From CAYNHQ01 sp964397255 (GTDB lineage: Bacteria; Bdellovibrionota_G; JALEGL01; DATDPG01), in the NCBI GenBank assembly GCA_964397255.1, contig CAYNHQ010000001.1, positions 485,156 to 549,155 on the forward strand: DNA of 64,000 nt, read 5' to 3'. Made by a program: the position numbers and the translations under genes. This document shows, one piece after another, positions 44,506-53,048 of the stretch. Within the stretch, counting starts at the first letter, position 1. Each line of letters starts with the position of its first letter. The notes under the pieces were generated by a model. It did not search any database, had not been told where the DNA came from, and saw only the letters and a program-made list of their open reading frames with translations.

Positions 44506-45545
44506 AAACAGTTAATATCGTCCGACTTCGGATAATAGTAGACGAAGATATTGCAGTGCTCTGCTTTCTCGACGATTCCACCGAACGTGTAACAACAATC
44601 GAGTTGATCATCCGGTGTGTCGTATACTTTCTTGTCAAACGCATTGACACCTTCGCATCCCACATCAGGAGGAGGTTCTTTCCATTGATACGAACAGGCA
44701 TACCAAACGCCACCATGGGCCGGAATGGTCAGGTCAAGGTCGGGAGATCTCTCCATCGGCGGATGGTCCCAGTCTGTAGAACGGTAGAAACGCTCGGAGG
44801 CAGCGGGCGTGGAAAATGTGACACCATCCCAGGCAAACATATTAAATTGTTTCCCACGGCTATGAAAATGGGCATTGGCTCCGATGATATGAACGGGATT
44901 CGCGCTATTAAATCCGCACGAACCTTCAAATGTCGGTGCGGGATTATGCTGACAAACACGGATCGATTGTTTCGTGGCGAAAAGTGTTCCGAGTTCGTTT
45001 TGTACTTCTGATGCCTGGGTCGTCCAAAAATTGACTTCGACATGGGCAAGATCGGGAGTAGTTTGTGTGGTGGCATTCACGTAGTGGGTTTGCAGCATCA
45101 ACCAGTCGCCAGGGTGAAATGTGTGGACCACGCCCTTTGGCAACTCCCAACTGACGGTTTCCGCACTTTGGGAATTGATCACAAGGGGCCAATCAGACCA
45201 ATTGGGCGAATTAAAACATTCTCCTACGCCGTTTGTGGCGGGTTGATATTCTCCATTGGCCGGATCCAGGCCATGAATCGTCTTCACGCGGAAGATATTC
45301 ATATGATGTGAGCCGGGGTTTTGAGCCACTTCGATTTTTTTCACATAAACCGGACTCGTTCCTTCCCCCGGCACTTGAAAGAAGTAACAATCCTGTTCTT
45401 CCGAGCCAAATGGCACCTCGATGAATTTTGTCTCGTAATGCCATCCTTTTCCTTCGGGGGGAGGAGGTAAATCCACATTTGATCGATCATCACATGCGGA
45501 AATCAGAGAAATCGCGAGAGTGGCAAGGAGAAATAATTTGCGCAT
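44502..45545 (-). CDS. Copper type II ascorbate-dependent monooxygenase-like lipoprotein (PHM-like)
   Basis: The signal peptide ends LISAC (lipobox Cys18). The mature protein has the two-domain pattern of peptidylglycine alpha-hydroxylating monooxygenase. The N-terminal domain carries NPGSHHMNIF (copper His-His), and the C-terminal domain carries GANAHFHSRGKQFNM (HxH) and the Cys pair of GVWYACSYQWKEPP. PHM-type enzymes hydroxylate C-H bonds using two coppers and ascorbate. Bacterial homologues are mostly lipoproteins of unknown substrate, and some lack one copper site. Final cysteines (DDQLDCCYTFGG, DDINCF) suggest disulfides. It is convergent with the lipoprotein gene upstream in coordinates. 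Confidence 0.8.
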   Translation of the reverse strand: MRKLFLLATLAISLISACDDRSNVDLPPPPEGKGWHYETKFIEVPFGSEEQDCYFFQVPGEGTSPVYVKKIEVAQNPGSHHMNIFRVKTIHGLDPANGEYQPATNGVGECFNSPNWSDWPLVINSQSAETVSWELPKGVVHTFHPGDWLMLQTHYVNATTQTTPDLAHVEVNFWTTQASEVQNELGTLFATKQSIRVCQHNPAPTFEGSCGFNSANPVHIIGANAHFHSRGKQFNMFAWDGVTFSTPAASERFYRSTDWDHPPMERSPDLDLTIPAHGGVWYACSYQWKEPPPDVGCEGVNAFDKKVYDTPDDQLDCCYTFGGIVEKAEHCNIFVYYYPKSDDINCF

Positions 45546-45578
45546 ACAAAAAATCTAGTCACATTCTTGTAAAAATCA

Positions 45579-46226
45579 ATGACCGTTGTAAATGATATTG
45601 GAACCTTTGCGATTTTCGCAAAGTCTCCCGAGCAAAGTGTAAAAAGTCGGCTCGCTCCTGCCGTTGGAAGTCAACATGCGTCCCAACTTGCCACAGCTAT
45701 GATTCTCGATTCTTTAGACTTGGTAAGGTCCATTTCTGACGCAAGAGTTGTCCTTGCATTGGATGGTGAGATCAATTTTCCCGTCGCCGAAGAAGTGGAA
45801 ATTTGGCCGCAAGGGGAGGGAGATTTGGGCGAAAGAATCGAAAGAATTCTGTCTCGCGCGCTACGTGATTCCCTGTGGGCCATTGCACTTGGAAGCGATA
45901 GTCCCCATCTCCCAAAGAATATTTTGGAGAAGGCAATTCAAGAGCTTCGAAATGAAAAATCTGTCCTGGGGCCAGCGACCGACGGAGGGTTTTATCTTCT
46001 CGGCCTGAGAGTATGCCCTAAAAAACTTCTTTTCCATCTTCCCTGGTCTCAAGTGACGACATTTGAAGCTACAAAAAAGAGGTTGGAGGAAAAAGATCTT
46101 GCACCAGCGATTTTGCCGCTATTTTTTGATATCGATCGTCCTGAAGATCTGCATTCACTTCAAGAAGGCCTTCGTTCGGGAAAATTCATTGCTCCCCATA
46201 CGGAGAAATTTTTAGATGAACGTTAA
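45579..46226 (+). CDS. TIGR04282/DUF2064 nucleotidyltransferase-like glycosyltransferase
   Basis: A 215-residue GT-A-like protein of the DUF2064 (CofC-like) group: FAIFAKSPEQSVKSRLAPAV at the nucleotide-binding N-terminus, ALGSDSPHLP with the metal-binding acid, and GPATDGGFYLLGL. Related proteins accompany TIGR04283-type GT2 enzymes in arsenosugar and unidentified glycan pathways. The adjoining gene is a GT2 whose start overlaps this gene by 11 bases, so the pair is probably co-translated. Product unknown. Confidence 0.85.
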   Translation: MTVVNDIGTFAIFAKSPEQSVKSRLAPAVGSQHASQLATAMILDSLDLVRSISDARVVLALDGEINFPVAEEVEIWPQGEGDLGERIERILSRALRDSLWAIALGSDSPHLPKNILEKAIQELRNEKSVLGPATDGGFYLLGLRVCPKKLLFHLPWSQVTTFEATKKRLEEKDLAPAILPLFFDIDRPEDLHSLQEGLRSGKFIAPHTEKFLDER

Positions 46227-46908
46227 GGTCGTCATTCCAGCATTAAACGAGGAAGCCTCTGTGGAAGAGGTCGTACGATCGCTCAAGCAAGTTAGCGAAG
46301 TCATTGTTGTGGATAATGGGAGCCACGACCGGACCGCTGAAATGGCGGCAAAAGCCGGAGCGACAGTGATTCGTGAAAATCGAAAGGGATATGGGAGCGC
46401 CTGTCTGGCGGGGCTTTCCTATCTTCGCATTTCTCCGCCGGATATTGTTGTGTTTGTCGATGCGGACTTAAGCGATGACCCCGCTGATTTTTTATCCCTC
46501 GTTCTGCCAATTGAAAAAAATGAAGCCGAGTTTGTGATCGGTTCACGAGCGTTCGGTCAAAGAGAAGAAGGCGCAATTCCGCCACATGCGTTTTGGGGGA
46601 CAAAGTTCGCCGTATCGTTGATGAACCTGCTTTTCAAAACACACTATTCCGACTTAGGACCTTTTCGCGCGATTCGATGGGAAGCTCTCGAGCAGCTTAA
46701 AATGAAAGATACGAATTTCGGTTGGACCATTGAAATGCAGACCAAAGCGGCTCGCGCGAAACTTCGCGTTATGGAAGTTCCGGTTCGCTACCGAAAACGT
46801 GTCGGCCAATCTAAGATTTCCGGAACGTTCTGGGGAACAATTCGGGCGGGAGAGAAAATTCTTCGGTCAGTTCTTTATTACCGATTGCTGCCCACTTCAT
46901 ACTGGTGA
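46216..46908 (+). CDS. GT2 glycosyltransferase, dolichyl/polyprenyl-phosphate sugar synthase-like
   Basis: A 230-residue GT-A enzyme: VVIPALNEEASVEEVV, VDNGSHDRTAE, the metal-binding FVDADLSDDP and GSRAFGQREEGAIPPHAFWG. The WTIEMQTKAARAKLRVMEVP segment matches polyprenyl-phosphate glycosyltransferases, which charge a lipid with a sugar on the cytoplasmic face. No C-terminal membrane helices follow. It overlaps the DUF2064 gene by 11 bases. A charged lipid sugar could serve the GT-C enzyme at 41341, although that link is inference. It converges on msrA with no gap. Confidence 0.88.
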   Translation: MNVKVVIPALNEEASVEEVVRSLKQVSEVIVVDNGSHDRTAEMAAKAGATVIRENRKGYGSACLAGLSYLRISPPDIVVFVDADLSDDPADFLSLVLPIEKNEAEFVIGSRAFGQREEGAIPPHAFWGTKFAVSLMNLLFKTHYSDLGPFRAIRWEALEQLKMKDTNFGWTIEMQTKAARAKLRVMEVPVRYRKRVGQSKISGTFWGTIRAGEKILRSVLYYRLLPTSYW

Positions 46909-47403
46909 TTAATCGCGGACCCAGTGGCAGGTATAACCGCCGGGATTTTTGACCAAGTATTTCTGATGATATTCCTCGGCCGGGTAAAAAGGTCCTGCCA
47001 AAACCACTTCCGTTACAAGCTTATTTTTCCATCGTCCCGACGAGTTAGCGCGCTCGACCGCTTTTACTGCCGCTTCTTTTTGTTTTTCCGAGTGGAAAAA
47101 AATCGCCGATCGATATTGTGTTCCGGCATCGTTCCCCTGGCGGTTTTTGGTCGTCGGATCGTGGAGACGAAAGAAATAATCGAGGAGATCGTCATAACGT
47201 AATTTCGAAGGATCAAAAAGAATCTGAATGGCTTCGGCATGTCCTGTCTTTCCCGTCTTCACGTCGGGGTAGGTGGGGCCCTCGGTCGTACCACCCGTGT
47301 AACCGACGGTCGTCTCGAGAACACCGGGATATGTCCGGATAAGTTCTTCCACACCCCAAAAACATCCCCCTGCCAAAGTTGCGATTTCAGATTTCATTTC
47401 CAT
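46909..47403 (-). CDS. msrA: Peptide methionine-S-sulfoxide reductase MsrA
   Basis: MsrA repairs oxidised methionine residues using thioredoxin. The catalytic cysteine is in LAGGCFWGVEELI, followed by TTVGYTGGTTEGPTYPDV, the HAEAIQILFDP block and RLHDPTTKNRQGNDAGTQYRS, all diagnostic. The start is ambiguous: ATGs at 47433, 47403 and 47397 are in frame. Those at 47403 and 47397 leave only a short overlap with the preceding E1-like gene and put the active site close to the N-terminus, as is usual. It ends next to the convergent GT2 gene. Confidence 0.93.
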   Translation of the reverse strand: MEMKSEIATLAGGCFWGVEELIRTYPGVLETTVGYTGGTTEGPTYPDVKTGKTGHAEAIQILFDPSKLRYDDLLDYFFRLHDPTTKNRQGNDAGTQYRSAIFFHSEKQKEAAVKAVERANSSGRWKNKLVTEVVLAGPFYPAEEYHQKYLVKNPGGYTCHWVRD

Positions 47404-48202
47404 GTTCTGTATTACAAAATTCATCGTAATCAATCAACTGGTGAATGGATCCCTTTTCCGAACAGATCGGACAGTCTGGATTCTTTTTCAATCGCAGTTC
47501 CCGGAATTGCATGGCGAGAGCATCATAAAGAAGAAGTCGGCCGATGAGTGTTTCTCCTCGACCCAAGAGAAGTTTGACGGCTTCCGTTGCCTGAATCGTT
47601 CCGATGACTCCCGGAAGAATTCCTAATACCCCTCCCTCCGCGCAGCTCGGTATGACGCCGGGCGGGGGTGGAACGGCATAAAGACAGCGGTAACAGGGAC
47701 CTCGCTCTGAATCAAAAACGGAGGTTTGCCCTTCGAATCGAAAAATCGATCCGTACACATTCGGTTTTTTGAGAAGAACACAGGCATCGTTGACGAGATA
47801 GCGTGTGGGGAAATTATCGGATCCGTCCACGATAACATCATACTTGCCCATAATTTCCATCGCATTTTGTGACGTCAACTTGGTTTCATATGGTTCGATC
47901 GAAATATAAGGATTTGTGGCGCTCAATCGTTCGTTTGCCACTTGCAACTTGGACCGACCTCGGTCATTCGTACCGAACAGTACTTGACGATGCAGATTCG
48001 ATTCGTCCACGCGATCAAAATCAATGATGCCGATTCGGCCGATGCCGACGGCAGCAAGATAAAGAGCAACAGGGGAACCGAGCCCTCCGGCGCCCACAAT
48101 CAAAACAGAAGAGTCTTTTAATTTCTCCTGGCCCTTCATTCCGACTTCAGGAAGAACAAGATGCCTGCCGTACCGCCGGATTTCTTCATGAGAGAGTGCC
48201 AA
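47387..48202 (-). CDS. MoeB/ThiF-family E1-like adenylyltransferase
   Basis: A 271-residue ATP-dependent activator of a ubiquitin-like sulfur carrier. The Rossmann nucleotide site is VLIVGAGGLGSPVALYL, then DRVDESNLHRQVLF; VIVDGSDNFPTRYLVND is the MoeB/ThiF signature. Zinc cysteines occur in PCYRCLYA and DCPICSEKG. There is no C-terminal rhodanese domain. It would adenylate the C-terminal glycine of the small protein encoded directly upstream (zero-base gap). The carrier would then take sulfur for molybdopterin, thiamine, cysteine or a metabolite; which one is not visible. Confidence 0.92.
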   Translation of the reverse strand: MALSHEEIRRYGRHLVLPEVGMKGQEKLKDSSVLIVGAGGLGSPVALYLAAVGIGRIGIIDFDRVDESNLHRQVLFGTNDRGRSKLQVANERLSATNPYISIEPYETKLTSQNAMEIMGKYDVIVDGSDNFPTRYLVNDACVLLKKPNVYGSIFRFEGQTSVFDSERGPCYRCLYAVPPPPGVIPSCAEGGVLGILPGVIGTIQATEAVKLLLGRGETLIGRLLLYDALAMQFRELRLKKNPDCPICSEKGSIHQLIDYDEFCNTEHGNEI

Positions 48203-48460
48203 CTAGCCTCCGCTCAGCGAGCAAATGATTTGAATTTGATCGTTGGTACCGACGCGACTGGGGAGATCGGCTTCATCCTGATTAATGAAAATCTTGATGT
48301 GTTCGCGAATTTGATTTTGTTCATTGATGATTCGAAATCGAAATCCGGGATAAAGCCGATCGAGATCAGTAAGGAGTTCAGAAAGCGTTTCGCCGTTGGC
48401 TTCGACTTCGCTTTTTTCTTTGGTGTACCAACGAAGAGGTGTGGGAACGAGGACCTTCAT
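48203..48460 (-). CDS. MoaD/ThiS-like ubiquitin-fold sulfur carrier
   Basis: An 85-residue beta-grasp protein ending exactly in SLSGG, the Gly-Gly tail that E1-like enzymes adenylate and convert to a thiocarboxylate. The start MKVLVPTPLRWYTKEK, the middle LLTDLDRLYPGFRFRI and the terminal DQIQIICSLSGG match the MoaD/ThiS/CysO group. It overlaps the BNR-propeller gene upstream by four bases and the E1-like gene follows directly, so all are one unit. This trio, carrier plus E1 plus propeller, recurs in other bacteria, but its function has not been established to my knowledge. Confidence 0.93.
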   Translation of the reverse strand: MKVLVPTPLRWYTKEKSEVEANGETLSELLTDLDRLYPGFRFRIINEQNQIREHIKIFINQDEADLPSRVGTNDQIQIICSLSGG

Positions 48461-49605
48461 GCAAATTTCTCGGTTGTTTCAATCGCGTAAATCTCCGGAA
48501 GATTTTTGGCGAGACAGCTCCAAGACTTCCCTTCATTTCGGCTTCCCCAAACTTCGCCACTCGTTGTCCCAAAATAGAGGCCGACCGGATCGTGGGCATC
48601 CGACATCATCGACTGTCTCTTCACGGTAAACCAAGCGTCCTTTTTTGGAAGGCCACCATCTTGGCGCTTCCAAGTTTTTCCTCCATTTTCGGTCTTATAG
48701 GCGGCGGGTTTCCCTTCGGGGCTGGTTCGGGGCCAAACCGTTGTGCCATCCATTGGAAAGACCCAGGCGGTATCTGGATCGCGGGGATGAATAGTTATCG
48801 GGAAACCGATGTCGCCGATCTTTTTGGGCATATTGTTTCCGATTCGGGTCCAGCGGTTTTCCGGGCGATCGATACGATAAATGCCACAATGGTTTTGTTG
48901 GTAGAGACGATCGGGTACTACGGGATGGAGGCGAACGCAATGGGGATCATGTCCAAATTCAGGGTCGGGAATCGGATTAAAATCCGCGGCAACACCCTGA
49001 TTGAGCGGTTTCCAACTCGCCCCCCGGTCGAGTGATTCAAAAACGCCGCCGCTGGACATCCCTATATATAGATGTTTGGGATTCCTCGGATCTACGATCA
49101 CCGAATGGAGTTTGGGTCCATCGGGTGTTCCATCTTTTTCTCCGCCGGTCCAGGAAGAATACATGGGGTGATCATTGAATCCGGAAACCTCTTCCCACGA
49201 GTCCCCCCCATCTTCCGATCGAAATAATCCCTGGGGAGAGGTCCCGGCGTACCACACATTTTTTTCGGTAGAATGGGAAGGTGTAAGCCAGAATGTATGG
49301 TTAACGACTCTTCCTTTTTTGCCCTCGGGAACCGGCCGGAAAGCCGGTGGTTTTGTCGCTTCTTTCCAGCTCCTCCCAAAATCCGTGGAGCGAAATATCG
49401 TTGGTCCCAAGTGTCCCGTTCGAGCGGTGGCTAAAAGGGTTCTTTTATCTCTTGGATCGAGGACGAAATGGTAAATGATGTGACCCAAAAACATCGGAGG
49501 CGAGAGCCTCCATTTTTTGCGAAGCCGATCTCCTTTTACGAAGAACGCCCCTTTCCGCGTAGCGACAAGAAGGGTGATTGGGTTTTTAGAGGGGAGTGAA
49601 GTCAT
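48457..49605 (-). CDS. BNR/sialidase-like seven-bladed propeller protein
   Basis: A 382-residue protein with repeated Asp-box (S/T-x-D-x-G-x-T/S-W) motifs: FRSTDFGRSWK, FRSEDGGDSWEE, FESLDRGASWKPL, YKTENGGKTWKR and SRNEGKSWSC. They mark a beta-propeller like those of sialidases and VPS10 proteins. Catalytic sialidase residues are not apparent, and there is no signal peptide, so it is probably cytoplasmic. Blades are joined by HPVVPDRLYQQNHC-type loops. It starts the operon that continues to the ubiquitin-fold carrier, the E1-like enzyme and MsrA. Confidence 0.88.
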   Translation of the reverse strand: MTSLPSKNPITLLVATRKGAFFVKGDRLRKKWRLSPPMFLGHIIYHFVLDPRDKRTLLATARTGHLGPTIFRSTDFGRSWKEATKPPAFRPVPEGKKGRVVNHTFWLTPSHSTEKNVWYAGTSPQGLFRSEDGGDSWEEVSGFNDHPMYSSWTGGEKDGTPDGPKLHSVIVDPRNPKHLYIGMSSGGVFESLDRGASWKPLNQGVAADFNPIPDPEFGHDPHCVRLHPVVPDRLYQQNHCGIYRIDRPENRWTRIGNNMPKKIGDIGFPITIHPRDPDTAWVFPMDGTTVWPRTSPEGKPAAYKTENGGKTWKRQDGGLPKKDAWFTVKRQSMMSDAHDPVGLYFGTTSGEVWGSRNEGKSWSCLAKNLPEIYAIETTEKFA

Positions 49606-49687
49606 ATCGGAGGAACAAATACCAAATGAAAGGATTTGGCAAACCTCCGCCCGATCGTTAAATTATAAGTGTTTCCAGGTTTGCACC

Positions 49688-50068
49688 ATGATCCCAAGTG
49701 CTCGCACGACGGTAAGTTGCCTTTTTCTCGTCATTCTTTTTTTGGGCTGTACAGGAGATCCGAACGAAACCATTAATTGTGACAATCTTGCTCCTCCAGC
49801 CGCCTCTTCCTTTTCCGCCGTCACGGCATTAGTCACAAGTAGCGGATCCAAAGGCTGCAGCAGTTGCCACAACACCACCACACCCATTTATGGCTTCAAC
49901 TTCGAAGGGCCCGCGGTGGCCTACGACGCGTTGATGACCAAAATGGATATCATTTATCCGCAAGTTGCCTCGGGAAAGATGCCCCAGAATGGAACGCGCT
50001 GGAGCAGTCAGGATCTTCAAACCCTTCGAAGCTGGTACTGTTATGGAGGATTTTATGAAGGCCCCTAA
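49688..50068 (+). CDS. Small heme-binding (CxxCH) lipoprotein
   Basis: The ATG at 49688 yields a signal peptide with lipobox LFLGC (Cys20). The mature protein of about 107 residues has a single c-type heme motif, GCSSCHN, followed by MPQNGTRWSSQDLQTLRSWY, where the methionine can ligate heme; this looks like a small cytochrome c or planctomycete-type cytochrome domain. Translation overlaps the next gene, and YceI and CxxCH-barrel genes follow. It probably carries electrons at the periplasmic face. The longer open frame back to 49517 overlaps the divergent propeller gene and is rejected. Confidence 0.75.
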   Translation: MIPSARTTVSCLFLVILFLGCTGDPNETINCDNLAPPAASSFSAVTALVTSSGSKGCSSCHNTTTPIYGFNFEGPAVAYDALMTKMDIIYPQVASGKMPQNGTRWSSQDLQTLRSWYCYGGFYEGP

Positions 50069-50621
50069 TGCTGTGGCCTTCGTGGCCATCGGTTTTATTT
50101 TTCTTTGCAGCGCGAATGTTTACTCCATTGACTATAAAGTCGTCGAAAAAAGTGAAGTAAGTTTCGCCGCAAAGATTACAGGTGGTAGTTTTTCAGGCTC
50201 CACCCATTCGATCATAGGCTACGCAAAATACGACGAAAAAAATTTCACCGTAACCTCCGAATTGGAGATCGATGCGGCATCTCTCACAACAGGGATTTCC
50301 CTTCGCGATAAACATATGCGGGAAAAATATTTGGAAACAGAAAAATTTCCCAAAATTCTTTTTTCCGTGAAAGACGCCACGGCAAGTAACGCTGCGAAGA
50401 GTGAAAGTGAACTGAGCGGCACAGTTACGATCAAAGGCACGGCCAAGGAAGAGAAGATCAAAATTTCAGTAGAAGAAGGATCCGAATCTCAACGGATCGT
50501 CAAAGCGAAGTTCCCCATTAACATTTTGGATTTCAATATCAAGCAGCCCAAATTTTTAGTTATTGAGATGAAACCAGTTGTTGAAGTCTCATTACGACTT
50601 GTTCTCCAGGAAGAGAAATGA
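50055..50621 (+). CDS. YceI-family periplasmic protein
   Basis: A Sec signal peptide (MKAPNAVAFVAIGFIFLCSA) precedes a lipocalin-like YceI barrel that binds isoprenoid quinones or similar lipids. Diagnostic segments are YKVVEKSEVSFAAKITGG, SIIGYAKYDEKNFTVTSELE, SLTTGISLRDKHMREKYLE and FPKILFSVKDAT. The ATG at 50055 follows a GGAGG at 50046-50050, so it is preferred over the ATG at 50043. It overlaps the heme lipoprotein gene, and its stop overlaps the next start by four bases. A redox role with the flanking heme proteins is inferred. Confidence 0.9.
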   Translation: MKAPNAVAFVAIGFIFLCSANVYSIDYKVVEKSEVSFAAKITGGSFSGSTHSIIGYAKYDEKNFTVTSELEIDAASLTTGISLRDKHMREKYLETEKFPKILFSVKDATASNAAKSESELSGTVTIKGTAKEEKIKISVEEGSESQRIVKAKFPINILDFNIKQPKFLVIEMKPVVEVSLRLVLQEEK

Positions 50622-51754
50622 AAAACTTTCTCATCTTTGTTCTTGGTGTTCTCTTTGGAGTCGCAACCGTTCAGGCCTATCCCGAGTTTATTGCAAAAGG
50701 ATATACAACATGTGCGTCTTGCCATTACAGCCCCACGGGGGGTGGGTTGCCTAATTCGTATGGTCATGCGGCAACAGAGGCGACCTTTCCCGATACGTTT
50801 AAGTCGAAATTCATCGAAAATCTTCGAGAAACGCTGAAGAAAAACGACGTCACTGGTTACGACAAGAAACGAGAATCCCAATTTCAGTGGGATGTTGGAT
50901 TGGATGCGCGGCTCCTTTTCATCGACACCCCTCAAGTGCAAAACGGAAATTCCGAACTCGCCGTGATTCCCATGTTGATCGAAGTGGGCGGCGTGTTGGC
51001 GTACGGTCCCTGGCTATTTTATGGAACGCTCACGCCCCGCCGCGCGAGCTCCGATCGCACACCCGATACCGCTTTTTCTCGTGAACATTGGATTGATTAT
51101 CGATGGGATGATCATTCCCACTTGCGGGCGGGGCGAATGGTTCTGCCGTTTGGGTTACGAGTGCCTGACCACACGGCCTATACGCGCGAAGACCTCGGAT
51201 TCAATAAATGGGATCAAAGCTATGCGCTTGAATATGATTACATTAGCGACCACTGGACATTTTCGTCGGCGGGATTTTTTGGTGATTTTATTTTAGATCC
51301 CCCTGAGGTGCAGCAGCGAGGGGGAGTGGTTACGGCGACCTACAATGTGGTTAGTCGAGCGAGCCTGGGAGCGTCCTTTCTGGGGAGTACCGGCGATTTA
51401 TGGTCGAACATCGAGGGAAGTTTATTTCTGCGCGCTCGGTTTATCCAGCGGTTCTATGGGATGGGAGAGTGGAGTCCATATTATCGGTGGGGATCAACCG
51501 CAAATGATTCAGCGACGGGAGCCGCGAGTTTAGTGCGCCTCGGTTGGTTTCCGATTGAATCGCTTGATCTCTATTTCGAGTGGGGAGGCAGGGGCATTTT
51601 CAATGAGCGCGAGCTGACGAAATATAGATATCTTTGGGGGACCAATTGGCAAATTCTTCCCTGGCTTGAGTTAGCGCCCACATTTCAACTTGAAGAAACA
51701 GTTGAAACAGGTCTGGAGTTCACGGCCTACGGTCAACTCCACGTGATTTATTAA
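50618..51754 (+). CDS. Outer-membrane barrel with N-terminal CxxCH heme motif
   Basis: A signal peptide (LIFVLGVLFGVATVQA) leads to a conserved segment, YPEFIAKGYTTCASCHYSP, followed by TGGGLPNSYGHA. This combination of CxxCH with a GGG-loop recurs in a family of putative heme-bearing porins. The following 290 residues are amphipathic strands typical of a 12-18 stranded barrel (LRAGRMVLPFGLRVPDHTAY, SLFLRARFIQRFYGMGEW). The likely role is electron or small-molecule passage across the outer membrane. It overlaps the YceI stop (ATGA) and ends the operon. One heme is likely, but this needs maturation by a cytochrome c system elsewhere. Confidence 0.8.
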   Translation: MKNFLIFVLGVLFGVATVQAYPEFIAKGYTTCASCHYSPTGGGLPNSYGHAATEATFPDTFKSKFIENLRETLKKNDVTGYDKKRESQFQWDVGLDARLLFIDTPQVQNGNSELAVIPMLIEVGGVLAYGPWLFYGTLTPRRASSDRTPDTAFSREHWIDYRWDDHSHLRAGRMVLPFGLRVPDHTAYTREDLGFNKWDQSYALEYDYISDHWTFSSAGFFGDFILDPPEVQQRGGVVTATYNVVSRASLGASFLGSTGDLWSNIEGSLFLRARFIQRFYGMGEWSPYYRWGSTANDSATGAASLVRLGWFPIESLDLYFEWGGRGIFNERELTKYRYLWGTNWQILPWLELAPTFQLEETVETGLEFTAYGQLHVIY

Positions 51755-51791
51755 AAGGGTGCAGCTCAGACGCAGATAAGCGGTTAGTCCT

Positions 51792-53048
51792 TCATTGTCG
51801 CCTTTGAAGGAGATGGGTTCGGTACGCAATCCAAAATGTTCCGATTGCACCCAGCCCAGACAATATGAAGAATCCTCTCACTTCTTCACCTTTTGAAATC
51901 ATCAGGCCGATCCATAGACTAGCGAGCATATCTCCGATGGCATTAGCCGAAGCTAAGACACCAAATCCGAACGTTCGGCTTTCACGTGGCAGCATTTCCG
52001 CCACGGCCGCCTTTTCAATCGTTTCCTCAATGGCGATGTAGGTTCCGGAAAGAAGAAAAATGACGGGCATCATATACGCCAGATGCCCATGAAGCGCGAA
52101 AAGAAGGTTTGTGATGACTCCCAACGCGTAACCGATTGCGAGCACATAGCCTTTCGGCATACGATCTCCAAACCATCCGGCGGGATAAGCCACGATGGCA
52201 CTTACAACATTGTGAAAAGCATACAAGAGAACGGCGATAGACATTCCCCCGAGGGCCAATCCTGTATGGCCAAAAGATTTTGCTGCCAAGAATATTAAAA
52301 ATGTTCGGGAAAAATCTCCCAAACCAAAAATCATTACGCCTCCCAAAAACCACCAAAATGTTCCTGGCAATGTTTTAGCCGTGATTCCTGGCTGCGATGA
52401 TTCTTTTTCCAGCTGAGGCCGATCACGTGTCATGAAAAAAATGGACGCGGCCGCAAGGAACGAAGGAATTAGACTAACCAAAATAATATTTCTGTATTCG
52501 GTTCCAATCCAAACCAAGAGAGCGGCGATGAGAGGGCCGAGAACTGCTCCGAGCATATCGGCCGTTCGCTCAATGCCGTAGGCTCGCGCAAAGCGAATCG
52601 AATCCACCTCATCTGACAGCATGTAGTCGCGCAGGGGCGAGCGAAATCCGCGTCCGATCCAGGCCAGGGATCGAAGACTTAAAAGGTTGGATAAAGAATG
52701 AGCAAATGCGATAGCTCCAGTGCCAATAGCCGTGACGAGGTAGCCGAGAGTCGTAAGCGGCCGTTTCTGTTTTAGATGATGTCCAACTATGCCACCCGCG
52801 AGTTTTGAAAGGCTCCCTAAGAGATCGGCTAATCCCTCCATCGCGCCCAGAGCGGCGGCGCCAAGGCCGATTGATCCCAAATAGAGAGGAAGTACGGCAG
52901 TTACCATTTCGTGTCCGACATCGGAAAAAAATGTGGCGAGAATAATTCCGACCAAACCTCGCGTGATCCAATTTGGCATCATATCTTTTGGAACAGGGAG
53001 GTCAGAGATGATGGTCAGTGGCTTTTTTCCCCCGGCGCTACGAAACAC
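51792..53048 (-). CDS. MFS transporter
   Basis: A 418-residue, 12-helix major-facilitator protein. The N-terminal motif DVGHEMVTAVLPLYLG and the loop GHHLKQKRPLTTLG after helix 2 fit the group. The RGFRSPLRDYMLSDEVDS segment is characteristic of a subfamily of drug/metabolite exporters seen in many proteobacteria and cyanobacteria. ATG at 53048 leaves an 11-base overlap with the FMN reductase gene upstream; the second ATG (MMPNW) is also possible. Substrate unknown. The two genes form one unit. Confidence 0.88.
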   Translation of the reverse strand: MFRSAGGKKPLTIISDLPVPKDMMPNWITRGLVGIILATFFSDVGHEMVTAVLPLYLGSIGLGAAALGAMEGLADLLGSLSKLAGGIVGHHLKQKRPLTTLGYLVTAIGTGAIAFAHSLSNLLSLRSLAWIGRGFRSPLRDYMLSDEVDSIRFARAYGIERTADMLGAVLGPLIAALLVWIGTEYRNIILVSLIPSFLAAASIFFMTRDRPQLEKESSQPGITAKTLPGTFWWFLGGVMIFGLGDFSRTFLIFLAAKSFGHTGLALGGMSIAVLLYAFHNVVSAIVAYPAGWFGDRMPKGYVLAIGYALGVITNLLFALHGHLAYMMPVIFLLSGTYIAIEETIEKAAVAEMLPRESRTFGFGVLASANAIGDMLASLWIGLMISKGEEVRGFFILSGLGAIGTFWIAYRTHLLQRRQ

